From Clostridiales bacterium UBA735 (GTDB lineage: Bacteria; Bacillota; Clostridia; Oscillospirales; Oscillospiraceae), in NCBI GenBank assembly GCA_002298695.1, contig DBLB01000195.1, positions 1 to 8,111 on the forward strand: DNA of 8,111 nucleotides, read 5' to 3'. Each line of letters starts with the position of its first letter. Position 1 is the stretch's first letter. Positions 1 through 5,326 of the stretch are shown in pieces. The position numbers and the translations under genes were made by a program. The notes below the pieces were generated by a model, which worked only from the letters and a program-made list of their open reading frames with translations, had not been told where the DNA came from and made no database searches.

Positions 1-321
1 GACGCCGAAACAGGCATAGGGCAGCATCTCAAGGTTGGGCTGGCCGTCGATCATCGGGGCGACAGCCGCGTAGCCGCCGAGGAAGGCGAACGAGGAACCG
101 AGGAACGCGGGGACCTTGCCGCCGGTGATGAGATGGAACAGCAGCGTGCCGAGGCCGGCGAACAGCAGCGTGGTGGAGACGTCCAGACCCGTCAGGATCG
201 GGACGAGGACGGTCGCGCCGAACATGGCGAACATGTGCTGGAAGCCCAGCAGGAACATCCGGCCTTTGCCCAGCGGGCGGGCATCATAAATGCCCTCTTC
301 GGGAATTTTGTACTTTGCCAT
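1..321 (-). CDS. uraA: Uracil permease, NCS2 family (N-terminal part, cut by left edge)
   Basis: This is a proton-coupled nucleobase importer of the inner membrane. Only residues 1-107 are present; the C-terminal three quarters lie beyond position 1. After a short polar N-terminus, residues 23-45 form TM1 with the NCS2 signature [17 protein letters not shown]. Residues 50-66 resemble TM2, and [11 protein letters not shown] (70-80) is the conserved half-helix and strand segment that lines the substrate site in UraA-type carriers. The [14 protein letters not shown] and [13 protein letters not shown] blocks favour uracil permeases over xanthine/urate members. The ATG at 319-321 follows an AGGAG about 325-329, which fixes the start. 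It is transcribed from its own promoter through a roughly 215-nt leader holding a small ORF and a terminator, so expression is probably set by attenuation. The family is confident; uracil as substrate is well supported but inferred. Confidence 0.9.
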   Translation of the reverse strand, partial: MAKYKIPEEGIYDARPLGKGRMFLLGFQHMFAMFGATVLVPILTGLDVSTTLLFAGLGTLLFHLITGGKVPAFLGSSFAFLGGYAAVAPMIDGQPNLEMLPYACFGV

Positions 322-368
322 AATTTCTCCTCTCTTTCTTCAGGCCGCGCCGCGCGGTGTCCAGACAT

Positions 369-409
369 AAAAAAAGAATTGTGGAACGGAAACACCGATC
401 TCACAATTC
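369..409 (-). terminator. Leader terminator (attenuator) of the uracil permease
   Basis: Read on the minus strand, GAATTGTG (409 to 402) pairs perfectly with CACAATTC (383 to 376), and a run of seven T follows at once (375 to 369). The 18-nt loop contains a possible 3-bp inner stem (CGG/CCG). It lies 48 nt upstream of the permease start and downstream of the only good promoter, so it should stop leader transcripts before the gene. Its first arm is also the last codons and stop of the leader ORF, so a ribosome there would prevent folding. The stem is fairly weak, as expected for a conditional terminator. Confidence 0.7.
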
Positions 410-508
410 AAATCCTTCTTTTATGAATGAAAACACCGGGCCGGAAACACGGCCGCCGCAAATAAAAACGGAACTGCGCGTTCTGACGGGAGTTTTCAGC
501 TTCATCAT
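401..508 (-). CDS. Leader peptide ORF, 35 codons, for attenuation of the uracil permease
   Basis: The ORF starts at ATG (508-506), with a second ATG directly after it, and ends with TGA at 403-401. An SD AAAGGA at 524-519 sits 10 nt upstream, and the predicted transcription start is only about 28 nt before the ATG. The peptide is basic at its N-terminus (MMKLKTPVRTR) and then mixed; I recognise no domain. Codons 14-16 are GTT TTT ATT, which place a U-rich tract at 468-460. A small GC hairpin follows (454-450 with 443-439). The final codons GAA TTG TGA coincide with the first arm of the leader terminator. This resembles E. coli pyrL upstream of pyrBI, where slow transcription through U-rich RNA at low UTP lets the ribosome reach and disrupt the attenuator. 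It could instead be a chance ORF. Confidence 0.55.
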   Translation of the reverse strand: MMKLKTPVRTRSSVFICGGRVSGPVFSFIKEGFEL

Positions 509-542
509 GGCGCACACTTCCTTTCGAGTTTTATCGTCAGCC

Positions 543-571
543 ATTATATGCGCATTTACACGAAAAAGCAA
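543..571 (-). promoter_or_regulatory. Promoter of the uracil permease leader
   Basis: A perfect -10 TATAAT (548 to 543) lies 17 bp from a -35 TTGCTT (571 to 566) on the minus strand. The transcription start is expected near 536-537. The -35 box overlaps the T tract of the upstream alr terminator, so the two units are packed with no spacer. Confidence 0.7.
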
Positions 572-609
572 TTGTGGGTTCCGTCAGAAATTCCGGAGGA
601 ACCCACAAT
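563..609 (-). terminator. Intrinsic terminator of alr
   Basis: A perfect 12-bp inverted repeat, ATTGTGGGTTCC (571-582) and GGAACCCACAAT (598-609), has a 15-nt loop. On the minus strand it is followed after 3 nt by TTTTT (567-563). It lies 29 nt past the alr stop. A short T run (611-615) on the plus side means it could also work in the other direction. Confidence 0.85.
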
Positions 610-638
610 ATTTTTGTATACTTCCGCCATCGACGCAC

Positions 639-1769
639 TCAGCGGAGATACGTGCGCGCCACGCGCGGCGCAAGCGCCGCAGTCAGCCCGCAGCCCTCGT
701 CCCCGCCGATCAGCAGCGCGACCTCCTGCGACGGCAGGCAGTTCCCGAACCGGTCGCAGCCGAAAAATACGGCCTCGTCCCCTGCCCGGCAGTCCGTCCC
801 CGTCACGTCGATCAGGCACTGATCCATGCAGCAGGCGAGCAGCGCACACCGCTTCCCACCGATCAGGACCGGCGCGTGAACCGCAGCCAAAGCGGGGTTC
901 AGACCGTCGCCGTACCCGACGCCGACCGTCGCGATCACGGCGTCATGCGCCAGTGTGACCGCTCCGCCGTAGCCGACCCGTTCGCCCGCGCGGCGCGCAT
1001 GCACCATCGTCACGAAGCTCCGCCACGTCGACACCTCCGCGATATTGCCGCGCGGGGCCATCGGGGCATCCATGAACAGCCGCCGCCCGACGCGCACCGC
1101 GTCGAGGCAGTATTCCGGATAGCGCTCGCTCGCCGCAGAGCAGGCTATGTGCCGCAGCCCCGGCTCGATGCCCGCCGCGCGCAGCGCTTCGAGCGCGGAT
1201 CCATATAATTGATACTCCCGCGCGCAGAGCGCCGCGTCTGAAGTATCGGAAAAATGCGAGAACGTGCCGGTCACACGCAGTGACGGCGCGCTTTGCAGCT
1301 CGCCGAGCAATCCCTCCAGTTCCTCCGGCAAAAAACCGATCCGGTGCAGGCCTGTGTCGATCTTGATATGGACCGCAGCGGTCTTGCCGGCCGCTTTTGC
1401 GGCGGCCTCCAGCTCCGAGGCAAAGCCCGCACGGCCGCAGGTGAGCGTCAGATCTGCTTCGACTGCGGCGGCAAGCTGCCACGGCAGGGCGCTGCTCATG
1501 ACCAGAATGTCCTTTTGGATCCCGGCCTGCCGCAGCGCCAGCCCCTCGGACACGTGCGCCACGGAGAAGCCCGCCACGGCCTCCATCGGCTCCAGAGCCC
1601 GCGCGATCTCCGCCGCGCCGAGGCCGTAGGCGTCGCTTTTGAGCACCGGAAACAGCGCGGTGCCCGCCGGGAGCGTCTGCACAATGGTTTCCGCATTGCG
1701 GCAGACGAGGCGCAGGTCGGTTTCCAACACCGAATTATTCATTCCATTCATCGAAATATTCATTTGCAT
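639..1769 (-). CDS. alr: Alanine racemase, PLP-dependent (divergent)
   Basis: This 376-residue fold-type III PLP enzyme interconverts L- and D-alanine in the cytoplasm for peptidoglycan; the length is normal for the family. The PLP lysine is K44 in PVLKSDAYGLGA. HIKIDTGLHRIGF (134-146) matches the barrel motif with the PLP-interacting Arg (R143). ERVGYGGAV (263-271) carries the second catalytic base, Y267, and GVGYGDGLNP (283-292) and CMDQCLIDVTG (314-324) are the C-terminal active-site blocks. The usual RPGxxLYG segment that contacts the PLP phosphate reads RVGRRLFMDAP (226-236), a clear departure. The N-terminus has Met at 1, 3, 7 and 10; an AGGA at 1781-1778, 8 nt upstream, supports the first. 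It has its own promoter at 1873-1901 and terminator at 563-609, so it is monocistronic. Alternatives are a racemase for another small amino acid or a secondary catabolic Alr. Confidence 0.9.
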   Translation of the reverse strand: MQMNISMNGMNNSVLETDLRLVCRNAETIVQTLPAGTALFPVLKSDAYGLGAAEIARALEPMEAVAGFSVAHVSEGLALRQAGIQKDILVMSSALPWQLAAAVEADLTLTCGRAGFASELEAAAKAAGKTAAVHIKIDTGLHRIGFLPEELEGLLGELQSAPSLRVTGTFSHFSDTSDAALCAREYQLYGSALEALRAAGIEPGLRHIACSAASERYPEYCLDAVRVGRRLFMDAPMAPRGNIAEVSTWRSFVTMVHARRAGERVGYGGAVTLAHDAVIATVGVGYGDGLNPALAAVHAPVLIGGKRCALLACCMDQCLIDVTGTDCRAGDEAVFFGCDRFGNCLPSQEVALLIGGDEGCGLTAALAPRVARTYLR

Positions 1770-1773
1770 ATAT

Positions 1774-1863
1774 TCATTCCTGCTTGCATGCCGCAGACAG
1801 CGGCGGCCATGCCGTTCTGCCCGGGGCAGCCATGGACGCCGATTCTGCGCAGCCTTTGTTCAT
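1774..1863 (-). CDS. Possible 29-codon upstream ORF in the alr leader
   Basis: The frame opens at ATG (1863-1861), only a few bases after the predicted alr transcription start (about 1866), and closes with TGA at 1776-1774, four nt before the alr ATG. There is no convincing SD, so it would be read as a near-leaderless message. Seven of its 29 residues are alanine, notable ahead of an alanine racemase but also usual in GC-rich sequence. A hairpin (1786-1794 with 1803-1812) lies in its last third. The alr SD sits inside its final codons, so translation would affect alr initiation. This may be a chance frame. Confidence 0.3.
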   Translation of the reverse strand: MNKGCAESASMAAPGRTAWPPLSAACKQE

Positions 1864-1872
1864 TTTTTCTTT

Positions 1873-1901
1873 ATTATATGGTAGAAAAGTCATGGATGCA
1901 A
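1873..1901 (-). promoter_or_regulatory. Promoter of alr
   Basis: On the minus strand, -35 TTGCAT (1901-1896) and -10 TATAAT (1878-1873) are separated by 17 bp. The expected start is near 1866, giving a leader of about 97 nt. It is divergent from the ABC-transporter promoter, with about 74 bp between the two -35 boxes. Confidence 0.75.
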
Positions 1902-1951
1902 GCCCAATTTTCACCCTTTGGCAGTTCGCACAAAAACAGTGCAGAAGCGTC

Positions 1952-1987
1952 TGCATAAAATATGAATATTTTAGCTTGACTTTGCAT
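1952..1987. promoter_or_regulatory. AT-rich dyad and TGCAT words at the ABC-transporter promoter (candidate operator)
   Basis: TAAAATATGAATATTTTA (1956-1973) is an 18-bp inverted repeat with a 2-bp centre, ending two bases before the -35 box. TGCAT words occur at 1952-1956 and at 1983-1987 inside the promoter spacer, 31 bp apart, about three helical turns. The layout suggests a regulator site or an UP element. The TGCATA...TATGAA arrangement at 1952-1966 loosely resembles ArgR boxes, which would suit an amino-acid importer, but this is only a resemblance. Confidence 0.4.
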
Positions 1988-2005
1988 GAATTAACGTTGT
2001 ATACT
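1976..2005 (+). promoter_or_regulatory. Promoter of the amino-acid ABC operon
   Basis: The -35 TTGACT (1976-1981) and -10 TATACT (2000-2005) are separated by 18 bp. Transcription should start near 2012 and give a leader of about 70 nt before the binding-protein gene. Confidence 0.75.
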
Positions 2006-2022
2006 GTTGCCATCACAAAAAC

Positions 2023-2038
2023 ATGCACGATATTGCAT
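2023..2038. promoter_or_regulatory. Inverted repeat ATGCA-N6-TGCAT in the ABC operon leader (candidate operator)
   Basis: A perfect 5-bp dyad with a 6-bp spacer begins about 11 bp past the expected transcription start. It repeats the TGCAT word seen at 1952 and 1983, so the three sites may be bound by one dimeric repressor. The spacing is like an ArgR box (TGnA...TnCA over 14 bp) but the match is partial. Confidence 0.35.
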
Positions 2039-2081
2039 CCAAACACAGAGCATAACATGAAATGAAAAAGGAGTTCTCAAA

Positions 2082-3023
2082 ATGAAAAAGCTGCTTGCAC
2101 TGACGCTGGCCGCGCTGATGGTATTCGGCATGGTGGCCTGCGCATCCAACACCGATTCCAATTCCACCGACACCGCCGCACCCGCCGATTCCCAGACCAC
2201 GGAACAGGCCGACACTTCCGCGGAAGCGGACACCTCTGCTGAAACCGACGCTTCCTCCGAATCCACCGAACAGGCCGGCACGTCTTCTGAGACGCTGATC
2301 TTCGGCACGTCTGCCGACTACGCTCCGTTCGAGTTCATGTATCCGGACGACAACGGCGACATGGTCTACGGCGGCATCGACGTCTCCGTCGCGCAGTACA
2401 TCGCTGACTACACCGGCAAGACCCTCCAGACCGAGAATATGGCCTTTGACTATCTGCTGGCCTCCCTCCAGAAGGGCGATTTCGACATCGTCATCGCCGC
2501 GATGGAAGCCACCGACGAGCGCAAGGAAGCCGCCGATTTCTCCGACCCCTATTACACCGACTATCCGCCTATGATCCTCGTCAAGAAGGAAAACGCCGAC
2601 AAGTACAAGACGCTGGCCGATTTTGAAGGCGCGGCTGTCGGCGCACAGACCGGCACGACCAAGGCCGACATCGTCACGAACGATATGCCCGGCGCGAACC
2701 TCGTGGCCCTCCAGCTCGTGACCGACCTCGTCAACCAGCTCATGTATGATAAGGTCGACGCCGTGGTCGTCGACGGCAGCGTCGCCAACCAGTATGTTGC
2801 CGAAAATGATGATTTCGTCATTGCGGACGCCTCCAGCGAGCTTGGTGCGGCAGAGCCGTACTGCGTCGCCGTCCAGAAGGGCGACCCGAAGGGCCTGCTC
2901 CCCGGCATCAACGAGGCCATTGCCAAGATCAACGAAGAGAACAAGATGGAGGAGTTCGTCGCGCTGGCCGATTCTCTGAGCGGCGTGGCCGAGGAAGTCT
3001 CGGCTGACGCTCCTGCGGAATAA
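2082..3023 (+). CDS. Amino-acid ABC transporter substrate-binding lipoprotein
   Basis: This is the extracellular receptor of a polar amino-acid importer (SBP_bac_3 family), 313 residues. MKKLLALTLAALMVFGMVAC is a lipoprotein signal; C20 would be lipidated. Residues 21-70 are a Ser/Thr/Asp/Glu/Ala-rich tether with near-repeats (ADTSAE twice, TEQAxTSxE twice). The binding domain runs from about 71 to 300: GTSADYAPFEF (75-85), GGIDVSVAQYIA (97-108), MEATDERKEAADFSDPYY (141-158), where R147 should hold the ligand alpha-carboxylate, and KVDAVVVDGSVANQYV (224-239), where an Asp usually holds the alpha-amine. The SD AAGGAG (2068-2073) is 8 nt before the ATG. It is the first gene of the operon, followed by a stem-loop and then permease and ATPase genes. 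The exact amino acid cannot be told from sequence; arginine, lysine, cystine or glutamine are all possible. Confidence 0.92.
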   Translation: MKKLLALTLAALMVFGMVACASNTDSNSTDTAAPADSQTTEQADTSAEADTSAETDASSESTEQAGTSSETLIFGTSADYAPFEFMYPDDNGDMVYGGIDVSVAQYIADYTGKTLQTENMAFDYLLASLQKGDFDIVIAAMEATDERKEAADFSDPYYTDYPPMILVKKENADKYKTLADFEGAAVGAQTGTTKADIVTNDMPGANLVALQLVTDLVNQLMYDKVDAVVVDGSVANQYVAENDDFVIADASSELGAAEPYCVAVQKGDPKGLLPGINEAIAKINEENKMEEFVALADSLSGVAEEVSADAPAE

Positions 3024-3049
3024 TCACTTACACTGTCATTCCATTTTCC

Positions 3050-3088
3050 TGCAAAGCGCAGGGCTGATCTTCAGCCCTGCACTTTGCG
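3050..3088 (+). other. Large intercistronic stem-loop
   Basis: GCAGGGCTGA (3058-3067) and TCAGCCCTGC (3071-3080) form a perfect 10-bp stem with a TCT loop. Flanking GCAAAG/CTTTGC pairing, with one C-A mismatch between the two stems, extends it to about 17 bp. No T tract follows on either strand, so it is not a standard terminator. Between a binding-protein gene and its permease gene, such a hairpin commonly protects the upstream mRNA from 3' decay and gives excess binding protein. Confidence 0.65.
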
Positions 3089-3187
3089 CACGTTCGACGT
3101 CTCATTGAAAAATAAGGGAAGGCGTGCTTCTTCCAGAGCCGAATGAAGCAAGGCTTCCCAGGAATAAAGAAAGGAAACCTGCCGATT

Positions 3188-3919
3188 ATGTGGTGGAGCA
3201 ACCTGTTCGTCGACATGAACAAGGCGAACTTCTTCAATTTCTCCTTCCTGCCCAAATACGCGACGTCGTTCGTGCGCGGGCTGGAATATACGCTGCTGCT
3301 GGCGGTCGTGTCCGTCCTGCTGGCCATCATCCCGGCGCTGCTGCTGGCGCTGATGCGGCTGAGCCGCAACCGCATCGTGCGGAGCATCTCCGGCGCGTAC
3401 ATCGCCGTCTTCCGGTCGACGCCGCTGCTTGTACAGCTGTCGATCATCTACTTCGGCCTCTTCGGGGCCATCTCCATCCCGCGCGTCACGATCCTCGGCT
3501 TCGTCGATCTCTCGCGCTTCATCCCCGGCGTTGTGGCCCTGGCACTGAACAGCTCGGCCTATGTGGCGGAGATCTTCCGTGCCGGCATCCTCGCCGTCGA
3601 CAAGGGCCAGACCGAGGCCGCGCGTTCGCTGGGCCTGTCCGGCGGCGCCGCGATGCGCTTCGTCGTGCTGCCGCAGGCGATCAAGAACGTCCTGCCCGCG
3701 CTGGCCAACGAGGTCGTCACGATGGTCAAGGAATCGTCCATCTGCTCCATGCTCGGCATGGAGGAGCTGATGTTCGGCGCAAAGGCCGTCGCCAGCGCAA
3801 CCTACGTCTCCCTCGCACCCTACACCCTCGCAGCCCTGATCTATTTCTGCATCAACTACCCTGCCAGCAAGGCCATCGAGGCCGTCGAAAGGAGAATGCG
3901 CCGTGGCGACAAGCAATAA
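3188..3919 (+). CDS. Amino-acid ABC transporter permease (HisM/GlnP family)
   Basis: This is the membrane subunit of the importer, probably a homodimer because only one permease gene is present. At 243 residues it is typical of the family. Hydrophobic segments lie near 33-57, 80-98, 112-128, 184-205 and 208-224. The cytoplasmic EAA loop that docks on the ATPase is very clear: [20 protein letters not shown] (128-147), then SLGL and [12 protein letters not shown] (161-172). [10 protein letters not shown] (75-84) is also a family hallmark. I chose the ATG at 3188: AAGGA (3171-3175) lies 12 nt upstream, whereas the in-frame ATG at 3143 has no SD and would add 15 untypical residues. The 3' end overlaps the ATPase gene by 17 nt, so the two are probably translationally coupled. 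Confidence 0.92.
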   Translation: MWWSNLFVDMNKANFFNFSFLPKYATSFVRGLEYTLLLAVVSVLLAIIPALLLALMRLSRNRIVRSISGAYIAVFRSTPLLVQLSIIYFGLFGAISIPRVTILGFVDLSRFIPGVVALALNSSAYVAEIFRAGILAVDKGQTEAARSLGLSGGAAMRFVVLPQAIKNVLPALANEVVTMVKESSICSMLGMEELMFGAKAVASATYVSLAPYTLAALIYFCINYPASKAIEAVERRMRRGDKQ

Positions 3920-4649
3920 CGAGCTGATCCGCGTCGAGCACGTGGTCAAGGAATTTGACGGCGGCGTCAAGGCGCTCAACGACTGCAATCTCAGCATCCA
4001 GAAAGGTGAGGTCGTGGCCATCATTGGCCCGTCCGGCTCCGGGAAATCGACGCTGCTGCGCTGCCTCAACCTGCTCGAGGCGCCGACGTCCGGCTCCGTC
4101 TGGTTCGACGGTGTCGACATCACCGACAAGAAGATCGATCTCGATCTCCACCGCCGCAAGATGGGCATGGTCTTCCAGCATTTCAACCTGTTCCCGAATA
4201 TGACCGTTCAGAAAAACCTGACGCTCGCGCCCGTCCACCTCAGGCTCCTGAGCAAGGCCGAGGCCGACGAAAAGGCCCGTGAGATGCTCGCCCGCATCGG
4301 CCTGCCCGACAAGGCGGACACCTTCCCGGCCATGCTCTCCGGCGGGCAGAAGCAGCGCATCGCCATCGTCCGCGCACTGATGATGCAGCCTGAGGTCATG
4401 CTCTTCGACGAGCCGACCTCCGCGCTCGACCCCGAGATGGTCGGCGAGGTGCTCGACCTGATGCGCTCGCTCGCCGAGGACGGCATGACAATGGCTGTCG
4501 TCACGCATGAGATGGGCTTTGCCCGTGAAGTCGCCAGCCGGGTCATCTTCATGGACGGCGGCGCGATCCTCGAGGAGAACACGCCGAATGCGCTGTTCGA
4601 CCATCCGCAGAACCCGAGAACGCAGGCCTTCCTCTCCAAAGTCCTCTGA
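3903..4649 (+). CDS. Amino-acid ABC transporter ATP-binding protein (GlnQ/HisP family)
   Basis: This cytoplasmic ATPase, 248 residues and full length, powers the importer. Motifs in order: Walker [10 protein letters not shown] (42-50), Q-loop glutamine Q92 in [11 protein letters not shown], signature LSGGQKQR (145-152), Walker [14 protein letters not shown] (165-177) with catalytic E170, and switch histidine H202 in VVTHEMGFA. The [10 protein letters not shown] stretch and MGFAREV are typical of polar amino-acid importers. Translation begins at GTG 3903, 8 nt after AAAGGAG (3888-3894), inside the end of the permease gene. A nearby ATG (3896) is out of frame. It is the last gene of the cassette. 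Confidence 0.95.
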   Translation: MATSNNELIRVEHVVKEFDGGVKALNDCNLSIQKGEVVAIIGPSGSGKSTLLRCLNLLEAPTSGSVWFDGVDITDKKIDLDLHRRKMGMVFQHFNLFPNMTVQKNLTLAPVHLRLLSKAEADEKAREMLARIGLPDKADTFPAMLSGGQKQRIAIVRALMMQPEVMLFDEPTSALDPEMVGEVLDLMRSLAEDGMTMAVVTHEMGFAREVASRVIFMDGGAILEENTPNALFDHPQNPRTQAFLSKVL

Positions 4650-4658
4650 GGGACTGTG

Positions 4659-4689
4659 CGGCGGCTGTCATTTTTCATGGCAGCCGCCG
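4659..4689 (+). terminator. Stem-loop at the end of the ABC operon (probable terminator)
   Basis: A 13-bp stem (4659-4671 with 4677-4689, one G-T pair) encloses a TTTTC loop, 9 nt after the ATPase stop. CGGCGGCTG/CAGCCGCCG is the GC-rich core. The sequence after it (TCTCTGC) is a poor U tract, so it may act as a weak terminator or 3' end stabiliser. A minus-strand terminator faces it 18 bp further on. Confidence 0.5.
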
Positions 4690-4706
4690 TCTCTGCAATA
4701 ATCTGT

Positions 4707-4740
4707 AAAAAATGTGCCCGCCGGAAATTCCGGCGGGCAC
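4707..4740 (-). terminator. Intrinsic terminator of the 26-residue peptide gene
   Basis: A perfect 13-bp inverted repeat (4714-4726 with 4728-4740, effectively an 11-bp GC stem with a 5-nt loop) is followed on the minus strand by one base and then TTTTTT (4712-4707). The orientation fits the minus-strand peptide gene at 4832-4912; no other minus-strand gene lies between. Confidence 0.85.
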
Positions 4741-4831
4741 TCCGTGTCATCTATGGGCGGCGAACCTTCCTGCTGGGATGGATGCATTGGGATGTGCAGA
4801 ACCTGTCGAAGCTGTGGAAAGAGAACGCGAT

Positions 4832-4912
4832 TTATTTTTTCAGGCCGTTCATGGTCATGGCAACCATGCCAGCCAGATACGCAAGACCAAATGCAGCAAC
4901 CATCGATACCAT
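4832..4912 (-). CDS. Tiny hydrophobic peptide, 26 residues, function unknown
   Basis: ATG (4912-4910) to TAA (4834-4832). The evidence that it is real is its frame of signals: promoter TTGATT/TATACT at 4976-5003, SD AAAGGAG (4927-4921) exactly 8 nt before the ATG, and a strong terminator at 4707-4740. The peptide starts MVSMVAAFGLAYLAGMV, has one predicted membrane-spanning stretch (about 2-20) rich in Ala, Gly and Met, and ends with two lysines, suggesting a C-terminus at the cytoplasmic face. The transcript has a 91-nt stretch between stop codon and terminator hairpin, long for so short a gene, so the RNA itself may have a role. I do not recognise a family. Possibilities include a small membrane regulator or a type I toxin-like peptide; no antisense promoter was clear to me. 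Confidence 0.65.
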   Translation of the reverse strand: MVSMVAAFGLAYLAGMVAMTMNGLKK

Positions 4913-4975
4913 ATGAATTTCTCCTTTGCAGCGCATCCTGCATTTCGCGGGTGCTTTGTGTTTCTTTGTATCTTC

Positions 4976-5003
4976 AGTATACACGTTTCTCTGCAAAAAT
5001 CAA
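4976..5003 (-). promoter_or_regulatory. Promoter of the 26-residue peptide gene
   Basis: On the minus strand, -35 TTGATT (5003-4998) and -10 TATACT (4981-4976) are separated by 16 bp. The start is expected near 4969, about 57 nt before the ATG. Confidence 0.7.
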
Positions 5004-5014
5004 CCAGAATATAC

Positions 5015-5039
5015 AAATTCGCAAATTGCAATTTATGCG
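5015..5039. promoter_or_regulatory. AAATT repeats and palindrome upstream of the peptide promoter (candidate operator)
   Basis: AAATTGCAATTT (5023-5034) is a perfect 12-bp palindrome. A further AAATT lies at 5015-5019, and the outer CGC/GCG at 5020-5022 and 5037-5039 almost extends the dyad. It sits about 11 bp upstream of the -35 box, suitable for an activator, repressor or UP element. Confidence 0.35.
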
Positions 5040-5241
5040 TTTTACACAAAACCGTGAAATGCAAGAAGTTTTTCCTACATTTCATCCTGCGTTTTGAAAA
5101 TGCAGCAGCCTCCGTCCGGTCATGCAGAATTTCCGTGCCGGACGCGGAAACAGGCGAAAATCTGCATCAGGCGTTGTGGTCTCCTGCGCGCAGATGCAAC
5201 CTCTTTCACGGAAAACTTGCAGGATCCGCTTTCCAGGAGCG
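5040..5241. other. Intergenic stretch without a recognised gene
   Basis: No ORF here has a usable SD. The left part (5040-5100) is AT-rich and the right part moderately GC-rich. The only structure I see is a 7-bp inverted repeat, CGTCCGG (5113-5119) and CCGGACG (5138-5144), with an 18-nt loop and no T tract. It separates the terminator of the mtnA operon from the promoter of the peptide gene. Confidence 0.4.
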
Positions 5242-5281
5242 AAAAAATGGCGGTGCGGCTGCAAAATGAAGCCGCACCGCC
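5242..5281 (-). terminator. Intrinsic terminator of the LOG-PNP-MtnA operon
   Basis: A perfect 12-bp GC-rich stem (5249-5260 with 5270-5281) has a 9-nt loop and is followed on the minus strand by one base and TTTTTT (5247-5242). It lies 45 nt past the mtnA-like stop codon. Confidence 0.9.
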
Positions 5282-5326
5282 GAAATTCAACGCAAAAATT
5301 TGTGAAATCCGGCGAGGATTCTGCCA

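Noticed and set aside
483..540. 6-bp stem CTGACG/CGTCAG around the leader ORF start, considered as P1 of a riboswitch
   Set aside because: The predicted transcription start (about 536-537) falls inside the first arm, so the full stem would not exist in RNA, and the enclosed sequence matches no riboswitch consensus I know (purine, preQ1, c-di-GMP, THF, ZTP and others compared from memory).
357..1208. Long plus-strand open frame across the alr region
   Set aside because: It runs antisense to alr, lacks a usable SD and has Arg/Pro/His-rich composition typical of the shadow frame of a GC-rich gene.
2023..2055. Ten-codon frame in the ABC operon leader (ATG 2023, TAA 2053) as a leader peptide
   Set aside because: There is no SD, no terminator hairpin near it and no bias toward particular codons; the ATG is part of the TGCAT dyad.
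3143..3145. ATG at 3143 as start of the permease gene
   Set aside because: No SD precedes it and the extra 15 residues do not resemble permease N-termini; the ATG at 3188 has an upstream AAGGA.
3071..4186. Minus-strand open frame of over 1 kb opposite the permease and ATPase genes
   Set aside because: It is antisense to two unmistakable ABC genes and reads as low-complexity Arg/Asp/Gly/His-rich sequence; a GC-rich shadow frame.
4855..5085. 76-codon minus-strand frame overlapping the 26-residue peptide gene
   Set aside because: No SD, it begins upstream of the mapped promoter motif and its reading frame differs from the peptide, which has all the expression signals.
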